A program made the translations under genes and the position numbers. From a virus, in IMG/VR virus record IMGVR_UViG_3300025000_000064, positions 1-64,000 of that record: a DNA stretch of 64,000 nucleotides. One strand, written 5' to 3'. Below the pieces are notes generated by a model. It did not search any database and had not been told where the DNA came from. It saw only the letters and a program-made list of their open reading frames with translations. Each line of letters opens with the position of its first letter. Positions within the stretch are counted from its first letter, which is position 1. Shown here one piece after another: positions 47,801 through 55,905 of the stretch.

Positions 47801-48016
47801 CTATGTCTTTTTTAAAATATTTACATTTTCATAAGGGACTTTTAGTTTATCTTCAAATTGTTTTCTTAATTTAGCATGAAGATTATAAGAATTATAATAT
47901 TCTATCGCCCCTAATAAACAGTATTCTGGAAGAACATATTCTAAAACACATGAGTTTATGAATTGCACTTTAAGGTTTTTGTTAGGAGATTTATCTAAGA
48001 AATTTACTATTATCAT
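47801..48016 (-). CDS. MIIV-start array protein, 71 residues
   Basis: MIIVNFLDKSPNKNLKVQFI then CVLEYVLPEYCLLGAIEYYN. LPEYCL matches the YPEFL position of the others. First transcribed member of the array; GGAAGA precedes it. Confidence 0.6.
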   Translation of the reverse strand: MIIVNFLDKSPNKNLKVQFINSCVLEYVLPEYCLLGAIEYYNSYNLHAKLRKQFEDKLKVPYENVNILKKT

Positions 48017-48081
48017 TCTTCCCTTTCTAAAAATTTTTTATTTGGTAACAATATACTTGCGCATTTTTGAGGTATTCCTAA

Positions 48082-48261
48082 TTATAAACTTTGATAATAC
48101 TTCTTTGCCTCTTTTAAAAGAGAAAGTAGTTCTATATATTTTTTTTTATCCTCTATTGCTTTCTCTATTCTGGGGACAAGTACTGGACAATCTTTTTTAA
48201 AATAATCCCTTCTTTGTTCCAATTCTCTTAATGTTTGAGCATGTATATATGTATATTTCAT
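48082..48261 (-). CDS. Small helical protein, 59 residues
   Basis: MKYTYIHAQTLRELEQRRDY then FKKDCPVLVPRIEKAIEDKK. Basic and fully helical. TAGGAG precedes the start. Lies between the glycosylase-like gene and the MIIK array. Confidence 0.6.
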   Translation of the reverse strand: MKYTYIHAQTLRELEQRRDYFKKDCPVLVPRIEKAIEDKKKYIELLSLLKEAKKYYQSL

Positions 48262-48274
48262 TTGATATTTTCTC

Positions 48275-48712
48275 CTATTTTATTTCTATTGCCTCTTTAT
48301 TTTTATGTTTTGTGTGCCAATAATAATCATAGCATGGAATATCATTTGGAAATATGTCTTTATAAAATTCATAATTCTTAAATAATAAAGCTTGCCTATG
48401 ACTTCTATGAAATTCTTCTAAGCCAATGAATTCTGGCAATGAAAAATTATCATTAATATTGACATCATATAATTTCATTGTGTTTTTATATCCTCGTCTT
48501 ATCCATTCTAAAATCATACAATTGCAATAATATTTTAATGCTTCTATATTATCTTTCCACATCAATGTTGCAGGGTGATTCTTCCAGCCTTTTGATTTAT
48601 TTTCTAATGTATTTATAATCTGAAAAGCCTCCACTCTTTGCTTTCCGAGCCTTCTATAGTCTAAAGCTTTTGCTGATTCATTAAAGTCAGGAAACGGTAA
48701 AAATGTTTGCAT
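48275..48712 (-). CDS. Pyrimidine dimer DNA glycosylase / MSMEG_6728-like protein
   Basis: 145 residues. MQTFLPFPDFNESAKALDYR then RLGKQRVEAFQIINTLE, WKNHPATLMWKDNIEALKYY, EWIRRGY: this is the full pattern of MSMEG_6728/Pyr_excise proteins (the T4 DenV superfamily in the broad sense). Such phage proteins are thought to act in repair, though the DenV catalytic Thr/Arg arrangement is not present at the N-terminus here. First gene of the leftward accessory operon, behind the promoter at 48766. Confidence 0.7.
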   Translation of the reverse strand: MQTFLPFPDFNESAKALDYRRLGKQRVEAFQIINTLENKSKGWKNHPATLMWKDNIEALKYYCNCMILEWIRRGYKNTMKLYDVNINDNFSLPEFIGLEEFHRSHRQALLFKNYEFYKDIFPNDIPCYDYYWHTKHKNKEAIEIK

Positions 48713-48765
48713 ATATTTCTCCTATATATAATGTATAAACTTTGCCTTATTTATTAATTAATCTC

Positions 48766-48794
48766 ATAATATATCCACTTGGGGGATTTGTCAA
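48766..48794 (-). promoter_or_regulatory. AGG-TTGACA promoter of the leftward operon
   Basis: Minus strand TTGACA (48794-48789), 17-base spacer, TATTAT (48771-48766), preceded by AGG. Drives the glycosylase-like gene and probably the MIIK array. The opposite strand leads to the rightward gene at 48910. Confidence 0.7.
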
Positions 48795-48909
48795 CCTAAA
48801 TTTATATTATTATATAATTATGTTACAAAATAAATAAAAGAAAGGATATTTGAATATCATTATAATCTATATCTATAAAAAGTAAAGCATTAATTACAAA
48901 GGAGAAATC

Positions 48910-49365
48910 ATGAACAAGCTAACACTATTAAGACAAGTCATTGAAAGAGAAGACATTTTGGATGAAAGATTCATTGAGAAATCTTATTTTAAAAATGAAG
49001 AAGATTATTTGTCAATTCTAACAAACACAATTAAAACATTAAAAAAACATGGAATCAATTCACTCATCGGAAACAAAGATTTAAAGATACTTTATTCGCA
49101 AAGAAAAAATGTTTTATTTATATCTCAGCATGCCATCATGGATATTGAAGAAATAATCTCCGTAACAGACGATATGAAGAAAGCAGGAATAAAAGGAGAA
49201 ACGATAACACAAAAATATTCTTTGGAAGATGAGTTCATACTGCACACAATTAGAAATCCTAAAAATGAACTTCTATCAGACTTATCAATTAAGAAATTAC
49301 CAAAACCAAAAATTGACAACAGACAAGTTATAAACACAGTTAAAGATATCAAGAAAGCAAGCTGA
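48910..49365 (+). CDS. Unknown protein, 151 residues
   Basis: MNKLTLLRQVIEREDILDER then helices and a strand set (KILYSQRKNVLFISQHAIMD). AAAGGAG precedes it; a possible -10 (TATAAT, 48861-48866) lacks a clear -35. First gene of the rightward segment. No family recognised. Confidence 0.6.
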   Translation: MNKLTLLRQVIEREDILDERFIEKSYFKNEEDYLSILTNTIKTLKKHGINSLIGNKDLKILYSQRKNVLFISQHAIMDIEEIISVTDDMKKAGIKGETITQKYSLEDEFILHTIRNPKNELLSDLSIKKLPKPKIDNRQVINTVKDIKKAS

Positions 49366-49444
49366 TACAAATATATCTAAAACATATTTAAGATGTTTTT
49401 ATCACAGTAACTATGCAGAGAATTAATTTAAAGAAAGGCAAATT

Positions 49445-49849
49445 ATGAATACTAAATTAGATAAAGAAATAAATGAATACCAAACAATAATAGAAGATGC
49501 TCAAAAAATTATAGAAAAGTTAAAAGCAAAAAGTGAAGTTATAAAAAATATAGAAAATGAAAAAATAAAGACAGAACATAAGAAGCCAAAACTCTCAGAC
49601 TTTAAAAGATTATATTTCAAAGGTGATAAAATATTAGAAGAGAATCATGACAACATAGAACTAACAGTTAATGATGAAGACTTCACTAAAACAACGCAAA
49701 AAAGATTCTCTGAATATTCTAAAACTTATGACATACCTTTGGATATTCATGGAATAAAAGTTGATGATAAAGTTCAATGGTGCAAAGAGATAACATATAA
49801 GGGCATAAATAAAGAGTTTAAAAATAATAGATTATTATTAGCTAAATAA
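49445..49849 (+). CDS. Coiled-coil protein, 134 residues
   Basis: Residues 3-45 form a heptad-rich helix (EINEYQTIIEDAQKIIEKLK), followed by a soluble basic/acidic domain. AAAGAAAGG precedes the start; a weak stem-loop AAACAT/ATGTTT lies upstream near 49379-49398. Ends just before a terminator. Confidence 0.6.
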   Translation: MNTKLDKEINEYQTIIEDAQKIIEKLKAKSEVIKNIENEKIKTEHKKPKLSDFKRLYFKGDKILEENHDNIELTVNDEDFTKTTQKRFSEYSKTYDIPLDIHGIKVDDKVQWCKEITYKGINKEFKNNRLLLAK

Positions 49850-49872
49850 AATGTAAAGAAACATTGCAAAAT

Positions 49873-49900
49873 AAAAGAGCCTATTGACTAGGCTCTTTTT
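49873..49900 (+). terminator. Intrinsic terminator
   Basis: AGAGCCTA and TAGGCTCT with loop TTGAC, then TTTTT. Same stem as the terminator at 30304-30331. Ends the 48910-49849 transcript. Confidence 0.8.
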
Positions 49901-49944
49901 GTCGTTTATAATAAAGATTGAGTAAGTAATATTTAGGAGGTTGT

Positions 49945-50163
49945 ATGCGTTGTATTGATTGTTTTAAATACGAAAAAGAAATTGTTTCTATCAAGATGGA
50001 TTTGGAAACACTAATAGAAGAGTTATTAGATATTGATACAAATAATATCAAAGCAAATTCCATATTAAGTAAATATTTTGATTTATCAATGAATAGAAAA
50101 AAAGATATTGATAAATTTTATATTGATAAGTTACCAGTTAGGAAAGTAGTGAGTATAAGATAG
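49945..50163 (+). CDS. Small acidic-basic protein, 72 residues
   Basis: MRCIDCFKYEKEIVSIKMDL: CxxC at the start then helices. AGGAGG precedes the start. Seven bases before the next gene. Confidence 0.6.
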   Translation: MRCIDCFKYEKEIVSIKMDLETLIEELLDIDTNNIKANSILSKYFDLSMNRKKDIDKFYIDKLPVRKVVSIR

Positions 50164-50170
50164 GAGCATC

Positions 50171-50929
50171 ATGGGATATTTAGCTTTAACAAAACCAAAA
50201 ATAAATAAAATGTTCAAACTTATTTTATTGTTGGATTCAGACAAATTGGTTGCCAATAGGTTGAATATTGGGCTTCTTTGCTTTAGAAGATATATTTCTG
50301 AAGGGAAAGAGATAGAAACAAAGTTTGAAAAGCTGCTTGAGCTTCATGGTTTTTATTCTTACGATATATCTGATAAGTTAGATGATTTTGAAAACTTAAA
50401 ATTTGAATATGAAAGACAGTTCATGGAAGAAAATGACTTGGAAAAATTGGATTATTATTCAAGAAGACAGTTCAAGCATTACTTAAAATATCAAGAGGCT
50501 GTATATTTAGAAGAAATTGTTTCTGATATTGAATGGAACATATTGAAAAATATAACTTTTTCTAAAAATAACGATGTCCTGAATAGCAATATAAAAATAT
50601 ATATTCATTTTTACAGAACCTATATGAGAGCCAAATGCGCATTAGAAGAAGATTATTTAGCTAAACTTAAAGAAGTTATAACAGATGCCAAGAATATCAG
50701 AAGCTTAGAGAAGAGGCTTGCCAAATTAGACAAAGAGGAATTTCAAGACGAAGTTCCAGATAAAACCGTTAATAATAATTACAACTTTACAATTCTGGAT
50801 GGCTTATTGCAATATGAAAAAAATAAAACTTTGCCAAATCCAAATGTTCCAAGATTGACAGATGAATCAAATATCATTGATGTAGAATACGAAGTTGATA
50901 AAAACAAAGACGAGGAGTATGATTTATAA
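50171..50929 (+). CDS. Unknown helical protein, 252 residues
   Basis: Helical throughout; residues 25-45 (DKLVANRLNIGLLCFRRYIS) could be a helix-turn-helix, and 155-200 form a coiled coil (RSLEKRLAKLDKEEFQ). The plan (N-terminal HTH, central coil, acidic tail) is that of many small terminase subunits, but it lies far from the large terminase and no match is certain. TAGGAG precedes the start. Confidence 0.5.
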   Translation: MGYLALTKPKINKMFKLILLLDSDKLVANRLNIGLLCFRRYISEGKEIETKFEKLLELHGFYSYDISDKLDDFENLKFEYERQFMEENDLEKLDYYSRRQFKHYLKYQEAVYLEEIVSDIEWNILKNITFSKNNDVLNSNIKIYIHFYRTYMRAKCALEEDYLAKLKEVITDAKNIRSLEKRLAKLDKEEFQDEVPDKTVNNNYNFTILDGLLQYEKNKTLPNPNVPRLTDESNIIDVEYEVDKNKDEEYDL

Positions 50930-51339
50930 TGGACAGAATGGAAGAAGGTTGTGAATTTTTTGTTAAAGATACAAAAGGTTGCATGCTTGCAAATAATGTT
51001 AGCAAAGGTTGGAAAACAATAACCAATTTTAAATGCGAATATAATGATTGTTATTATAAACAATTTAAAGAGAAAAGCAAAAGGCTTAATGATTTATACA
51101 ATAACAGTTTAAAATTTAAGACCAATATATTTGATGCTTTAGAATTAGACGTTGATGGAAAACCCATTAGTGAAATAAAGACATTAAAAGATAGGGTTAG
51201 TGATTCTGAAAAAATATTGCATGATATAATAAGTAGAAAGAAGGGTTGTGATTGCGAATTACAATCTTGGGGATGTTCTGGTTTGGAACTATGTACTGTT
51301 ATTAGCCTAGTGGAAGATTATCTGAGAGGAATAAAATGA
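50929..51339 (+). CDS. Cys-rich protein, 136 residues
   Basis: Begins MDRMEEGCEFFVKDTKGCML; ECNDCYYKQFKEKSKRL-like segment (residues 41-57) parallels NCYYKQLQKAKAE of the gene at 23242, so the two operons share a module. The end CDCELQSWGCSGLELC adds four cysteines. Possible metal binding. Function unknown. Confidence 0.6.
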   Translation: MDRMEEGCEFFVKDTKGCMLANNVSKGWKTITNFKCEYNDCYYKQFKEKSKRLNDLYNNSLKFKTNIFDALELDVDGKPISEIKTLKDRVSDSEKILHDIISRKKGCDCELQSWGCSGLELCTVISLVEDYLRGIK

Positions 51340-51458
51340 GTTTAACATTAAAACAAATTAGAGAAGTATTAAAGAGCTGTGCAGATGACGATGATTATAT
51401 TTTCGTAAAAGTAGAAGACTTAATGGAAGAATTAGAAAAAGCAGAACAATATCCTTAA
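51336..51458 (+). CDS. 40-residue acidic protein
   Basis: MSLTLKQIREVLKSCADDDD then YIFVKVEDLMEELEKAEQYP. ATGA overlap with the previous gene. Last of the operon, followed by a terminator. Confidence 0.55.
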   Translation: MSLTLKQIREVLKSCADDDDYIFVKVEDLMEELEKAEQYP

Positions 51459-51480
51459 ATAATAAACAATAAGCAAACTA

Positions 51481-51506
51481 AAAGCCCTCTTTCGAGGGCT
51501 TGTTTA
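51481..51506. terminator. Bidirectional terminator
   Basis: AAGCCCTC, loop TTTC, GAGGGCTT. T-rich on the right (GTTTATG) and A-rich on the left (AAACTAAA), between converging genes ending at 51458 and 51530. It stops both transcripts. Confidence 0.7.
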
Positions 51507-51529
51507 TGTCTAATTAGTTTACAATAATG

Positions 51530-51775
51530 TCAAACAACCTTTTCTGTTTCATAAACATTTTTAATATTTGTATTAAAGTATTTACCAATGCTTTCTGCTG
51601 CAATCAATTCATTAAAGACAACTTCTGGAACTTTATAGTAATTGTAAAGATTGCCTCTTGTAAATTCCACAACCAATGTTTGTGTTTTTGCCGAATATTC
51701 AACTGAAGCTATCATGCTTGAGTCAACTATTTGCTTCTTAATAACCCATACTTTGTTTTCTAAATTGTTTTCCAT
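51530..51775 (-). CDS. KTSC-domain protein
   Basis: 81 residues. SSMIASVEYSAKTQTLVVEF then YNYYKVPEVVFNELIAAESI and GKYFNTNIKNVYETEKVV match the KTSC domain (S....gYd.....L.v.F..G..Y.Y..VP..v...l..A.S.G.y.n..Ir..Y). These occur in many phages and with lysyl-tRNA synthetase; molecular role is unclear. One base follows the stop of the next upstream gene. Confidence 0.8.
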   Translation of the reverse strand: MENNLENKVWVIKKQIVDSSMIASVEYSAKTQTLVVEFTRGNLYNYYKVPEVVFNELIAAESIGKYFNTNIKNVYETEKVV

Positions 51776-52219
51776 TTACATCTCCTTAATATATTCTTTT
51801 ATAACATTAAACAAAAATGAATATTGCTGATATGTGAATTCTTGTCTTTCAAATAAATCATTTCTTATTTTTTCATTGTTGAATGTTAATTTTATTATCT
51901 TATTATATCTCATGTCATTTATAAATGCAATGATATATTTTGTTGATTTATTTAAATATAACATTTTTAATATTTCAAAAACTTCTAATTGAGATATGTC
52001 ATATTCTCTGCCAGTCTTATTTTCAGGTCTATATTCGTCCAAATATATTTCCAATATCATTCTAGCGTCTTCAATGGTCATATATCTTAGACATTTTAAG
52101 TTTGGAATTAATTTATGTCTTAACATACAGGGAGGAGATTTAACATGTTTTTCTCCCTGTTCATACAATGAATCCGCAACGGAGAATGAATCATCAATAA
52201 CATCTTTAACACATAACAT
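51776..52219 (-). CDS. Unknown protein, 147 residues
   Basis: Helical; RHKLIPNLKCLRYMTIEDAR and RPENKTGREYDISQLEVFEI are visible blocks. GGGAAG precedes the start. The next spacer (52220-52298) holds nothing obvious. Confidence 0.6.
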   Translation of the reverse strand: MLCVKDVIDDSFSVADSLYEQGEKHVKSPPCMLRHKLIPNLKCLRYMTIEDARMILEIYLDEYRPENKTGREYDISQLEVFEILKMLYLNKSTKYIIAFINDMRYNKIIKLTFNNEKIRNDLFERQEFTYQQYSFLFNVIKEYIKEM

Positions 52220-52298
52220 ATATACTTCCCTTTCTTATCTTTCTACTATTTAATTATATACCATTGGGCAATATAAATAAACATATATTTAGAGGATG

Positions 52299-52571
52299 TT
52301 ATATATTTGTTACAATATTAAAAGGCTGTACATTTGTCATGCTCTTTGTTAATTCTATGGTAAAACAAAGCTTTCTCTCTTTTTTATATTTCTTCTTCAG
52401 TTTCCTTGGAAGTTTTGTTCTCTTTACCTTGTATCTGATTATATTATTTTTAGCACACATATTATCAAGATAAAGAGATATATTATTTTTATATAATTTT
52501 TGCTTGTCTATAATAGGTGTGACTAAATAATGTTTTAAATACTCACATAATTCATTCTTTATATTTTCCAT
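52299..52571 (-). CDS. Small basic protein, 90 residues
   Basis: MENIKNELCEYLKHYLVTPI then KVKRTKLPRKLKKKYKKERK, strongly basic. Overlaps the stop of the metallophosphoesterase-like gene by 13 bases, so it may help that enzyme on DNA. The antisense frame is hydrophobic and less likely. Confidence 0.55.
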   Translation of the reverse strand: MENIKNELCEYLKHYLVTPIIDKQKLYKNNISLYLDNMCAKNNIIRYKVKRTKLPRKLKKKYKKERKLCFTIELTKSMTNVQPFNIVTNI

Positions 52572-54418
52572 GAATATTTACCTTTATGATTTATCATATT
52601 GATTAGAGTTCTGCTTCCATTTGGATATATAATTCCCATGCAGTGAATCCATGCACTTGGACCTTTAACATATGTTAATTTTAGTTTAGACAATGTTCCT
52701 GTCTGATAAACTCCTCTATGGATGCATGGAGAATGAGAGTGACATATAAATGATTTTTCATAGCATCTTTCTATATTTTTAGCAGAACCCTTACTTCCAT
52801 TTGGACCAAGATGTCCATGATTATTCATCTGAATACCACTTATTTTATAATCTTCATCATAATCTAGCCATTTTACTTCTATATCTTTAGATATTCCGAT
52901 TTGTTCTTCCATCATAAATTTTAAAGGATTTTTGCCATCTATCAAAGCTTTGCATAAATCTAAAGAATATCTTAAATTACATGGGTCATTTATGAATCTT
53001 CCCTCTTCCAAATATCTATCAAGAAAAGCATCATGGTTTGACCGAACAATAAATATTTTGCCATCAATCCAACTCCCAACATCTTCAAGATATGCTTTTA
53101 TTATGTTGCCTTCTTTTTCTATTGAGCTTATCCCCTGCAAGTTATTTATGGCTCTTATTGCTGGTTTATTTTGTATATGGTGACTTATGCATTCCCCATC
53201 AAATATATCGTGTAAAAATATGTCTTTTATATTATTAAAATAAACAATTTTTTTTACTTCTTTGTGAATATTATCATCTTTTACTGATATGTGAGAATCA
53301 CCAAAGACAGCCGTTGAGCCAAATATATCCTGTATGCTTCCATCTGAGAAATATTCTGTATTTAAATCGGCTATACTATTATTGTCGCTTATTTGTATTT
53401 GCCTGAAATGAAATATTTCATCACTCTCTATTTCTACAACTATAGCTCCTATTATATGGTCATTTTCTGCTATTTTAGATAATCTCTTACTCATATAATA
53501 GTCATTAGAATTATAATCATTCTCCGTTATTGCACCTGTACTCATTATAGCTAAAGGTAGCTTATAATTAGAAGTGGGAATGAACTCTAAGAATTGCTTT
53601 GTTGAGGCTAAAATCATGCTTCCATTTTTTTGAGCTAAACGAGATAAGCCAGTTAAAGGCAATATTTGTTTGGCTGATACTTTTATGTCGGACAGAAATA
53701 TATTATTATTAAGATAAGTATCATCATGAATAACACAAAAATCTTTTAATTTAGGAGGAAGTTGCCATTGGTATTCGCTAATTCTGCTTGCTATATCTTC
53801 ACATGGCAATATTAAAACTAAGGCATCGTTATTTTCTGAATAATTCTTTAAAGCTTTATAAAAACCTTCATGTATTTTCTTTCCAGAAACTGCGGTTGTT
53901 ATTACGAATCTTTTATATCTCTTTATTTTTTCATTTACTTTGTCATCGTATTCTTTTGTTAGCATACTTTCGTTTAATATATTTTCATTCAATTCTGGAT
54001 AATCTAATAATGTTTGATTATATAGTTCCATCATATTAGAATATTCTTCTTTAAAATTTAATTTTGTTTTAAAGAAACTTTCATAGTCTTTTTTTGTTGG
54101 AACAAAATTATTTAATTCTATATATTTTTTTAAATTATCTTTAATTACTTTAAATGTCAAATCTTCGCTTTTTATATTTAGCTTAAGTTGAGGCTGAGTA
54201 ATCGGCACTGGAAAAAATAAATTTCTTGCAACTGCAAAGCCACCAAGTTCTGTTAAGTTGTCTTTATGGATACGAGGACTAAAATTATTATCAATAACAC
54301 AACGTATATATTCATCTCTTTTTATTTCATTAACGGGAATGTTTAATAAAACAGAAACTTCTTTCATTGAAGATTTAAATAATTCAATTAAATCTTTATT
54401 GGGAATATTCTTAACCAT
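52559..54418 (-). CDS. Large metallophosphoesterase-like protein (T5 A1-like?)
   Basis: 619 residues. The C-terminal half has calcineurin-like phosphoesterase motifs in order: FGDSHIS (372-378), HDIFDGE (403-409), VRSNHD (458-463), NNHGHLGPNG (532-541) and CHSHSP (559-564), enough for a di-metal centre. The N-terminal 160 residues are helical and 165-340 hold a strand-rich part. Length and plan recall the phage T5 pre-early protein A1, which acts in host DNA degradation and second-step DNA transfer; that link is tentative. It is followed by a small basic gene. Confidence 0.6.
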   Translation of the reverse strand: MVKNIPNKDLIELFKSSMKEVSVLLNIPVNEIKRDEYIRCVIDNNFSPRIHKDNLTELGGFAVARNLFFPVPITQPQLKLNIKSEDLTFKVIKDNLKKYIELNNFVPTKKDYESFFKTKLNFKEEYSNMMELYNQTLLDYPELNENILNESMLTKEYDDKVNEKIKRYKRFVITTAVSGKKIHEGFYKALKNYSENNDALVLILPCEDIASRISEYQWQLPPKLKDFCVIHDDTYLNNNIFLSDIKVSAKQILPLTGLSRLAQKNGSMILASTKQFLEFIPTSNYKLPLAIMSTGAITENDYNSNDYYMSKRLSKIAENDHIIGAIVVEIESDEIFHFRQIQISDNNSIADLNTEYFSDGSIQDIFGSTAVFGDSHISVKDDNIHKEVKKIVYFNNIKDIFLHDIFDGECISHHIQNKPAIRAINNLQGISSIEKEGNIIKAYLEDVGSWIDGKIFIVRSNHDAFLDRYLEEGRFINDPCNLRYSLDLCKALIDGKNPLKFMMEEQIGISKDIEVKWLDYDEDYKISGIQMNNHGHLGPNGSKGSAKNIERCYEKSFICHSHSPCIHRGVYQTGTLSKLKLTYVKGPSAWIHCMGIIYPNGSRTLINMINHKGKYSWKI

Positions 54419-54430
54419 GATTCTCTCTTT

Positions 54431-54544
54431 CTATTTTACTAAAGCTTCTAACAAATGAATATTATATCCTATTGTAAATCCTATTAAGCAGAAAAATATT
54501 GCTACTGCAAACATAAATTCTATGATGTATTTATTTTTATTCAT
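54431..54544 (-). CDS. Small single-span membrane protein
   Basis: 37 residues, MNKNKYIIEFMFAVAIFFCL then IGFTIGYNIHLLEALVK. One membrane helix (residues 8-28). Overlaps the stop of the HAD gene by 8 bases. Confidence 0.55.
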   Translation of the reverse strand: MNKNKYIIEFMFAVAIFFCLIGFTIGYNIHLLEALVK

Positions 54545-55031
54545 AGCTATTCACATATTTCGTATAATGCCAAGTATCAATGCCATATTTTTTAAACATA
54601 TCACAATTTTTTTTAGAATCGTCTATTGCTAATATTGGATTGTAATCAGGCAATATCATTTTAGTTAATATTTCTTCTTTTACAATATCTGAATGGTTAT
54701 AATCATTATATTTTCTCATTAATAATTTATGAGGAGATTGTATTGGAGCAAAGCCGTTGAATGCCAAATCTAATTGATTTAAAGTTATATTCAAAGTATT
54801 ATGTCCAACTAAAGACAGTTCTCTGCTCGTGACAAAGAATATGGGATATTTTTGAGATAGATATTTGATATAGTCAATCATAAAATAATTAGGCTTGCAT
54901 AGATGATACATTGTATTGAATCTATCCCATCCTTTTCTGTCTGTTTTAATCAAGGGAACTTCTTTTTCTAGTTCTCTTGAATCAAAAATGCAATTGTCAA
55001 TATCTGCTATTATTATCTTTACTTTGTCCAT
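54537..55031 (-). CDS. HAD-superfamily phosphatase
   Basis: 164 residues. D10 and D12 of ADIDNC (motif I), TSRE (motif II, near 77-80), a Lys near 115-125, and AIDDSKKNCDMFKKYGI (motif IV, near 140) form a HAD core. It resembles the phosphatase half of T4 polynucleotide kinase or a 5'-nucleotidase; the substrate is not certain. Directly follows the methyltransferase gene. Confidence 0.75.
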   Translation of the reverse strand: MDKVKIIIADIDNCIFDSRELEKEVPLIKTDRKGWDRFNTMYHLCKPNYFMIDYIKYLSQKYPIFFVTSRELSLVGHNTLNITLNQLDLAFNGFAPIQSPHKLLMRKYNDYNHSDIVKEEILTKMILPDYNPILAIDDSKKNCDMFKKYGIDTWHYTKYVNSYE

Positions 55032-55646
55032 TTACGAATATTTATCCTGCTTTATCAATTCTAAATCAACTTCGATTGAATTACCAGAAATCTCATTGCC
55101 TACACAAACCCAATTACTTCGCTGTCTTCTAGCAAAAACTTCCAACATATTTCCTTCTGTTCCATAAAGTTGCTCTATTCTATTTTGTGCTTCTTCTGGT
55201 TTTTTAGAATGTATCCCTCTTGGCTCAATCATTATTTGCTTTATGTCTTTTCTTATTCTTTTTAGACCTTTTCCTCTTTTACCAATCAATAATAATTCAG
55301 CATTTCCATTAAAATAATGACCAAGCCCAGAATATATTCCACCTTTTAGCGTTATATCTTTACCTTCTTTTGTCACTTCTCCCTTTGGGTTAATTTTTAC
55401 CCATACCAAACCACAAGTTATATATTTAAATCCATTTCTTTCTATAAATTCAATACCTTCTTTGAGCTTTGGCATTGTTGACCACGAGAATAATAATGAA
55501 TCATTTTCTGCAACATCTGACAAGTTTAAATTATATAGGTCTTCATTTACCATGCTTTTATATGTTAGTCCACCCATAGCTGGGTCATTATTTTTTTTAT
55601 CGTTATAATCCCAAGGACAATCCGCAACTATTTTTGAAAATTTCAT
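55032..55646 (-). CDS. MT-A70-type adenine N6-methyltransferase
   Basis: 204 residues. VADCPWDYND (7-16) occupies the place of the DPPW catalytic motif of the MT-A70 family; here the second residue is Cys, giving DCPW. GLVWVKINPKGE, the IYSGLGHYFNGNAELLLIGK block and SKKPEEAQNRIEQLYG complete the family pattern. It would make N6-methyladenine in phage DNA, perhaps against restriction. No restriction enzyme is nearby. Confidence 0.75.
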   Translation of the reverse strand: MKFSKIVADCPWDYNDKKNNDPAMGGLTYKSMVNEDLYNLNLSDVAENDSLLFSWSTMPKLKEGIEFIERNGFKYITCGLVWVKINPKGEVTKEGKDITLKGGIYSGLGHYFNGNAELLLIGKRGKGLKRIRKDIKQIMIEPRGIHSKKPEEAQNRIEQLYGTEGNMLEVFARRQRSNWVCVGNEISGNSIEVDLELIKQDKYS

Positions 55647-55743
55647 ACGCTCTCACTTAATCATAAATTAAAACTTAAAATAAAAATATTTGGGGAAATA
55701 GATATATTAAAAATTATTTACCCAAATATAAACAAAATCACGC

Positions 55744-55905
55744 TTATCCCACAATATCTAACAGCCTACCTGTTTTGTTATTTCTTCTATCTGGCAACAG
55801 AGAAGTTTCAACTGGTCTGAATTCTAAACTGCTTTTATGTATTTTAGAATCATAATTTGGATTATAAATTTCTGTTGGTATTTTATTGATTTCCACTCTC
55901 TTCAT
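55744..55905 (-). CDS. Small basic protein, 53 residues
   Basis: MKRVEINKIPTEIYNPNYDS then KSSLEFRPVETSLLPDRRNN. Overlaps the upstream gene by 23 bases; the start has AAAGAT. Probably extended rather than globular. Unknown. Confidence 0.5.
   Translation of the reverse strand: MKRVEINKIPTEIYNPNYDSKIHKSSLEFRPVETSLLPDRRNNKTGRLLDIVG

Noticed and set aside
52264-52473. Plus-strand hydrophobic frame of 69 codons
   Set aside because: Antisense to the basic protein gene 52299-52571, whose overlap with its neighbour fits the operon better.
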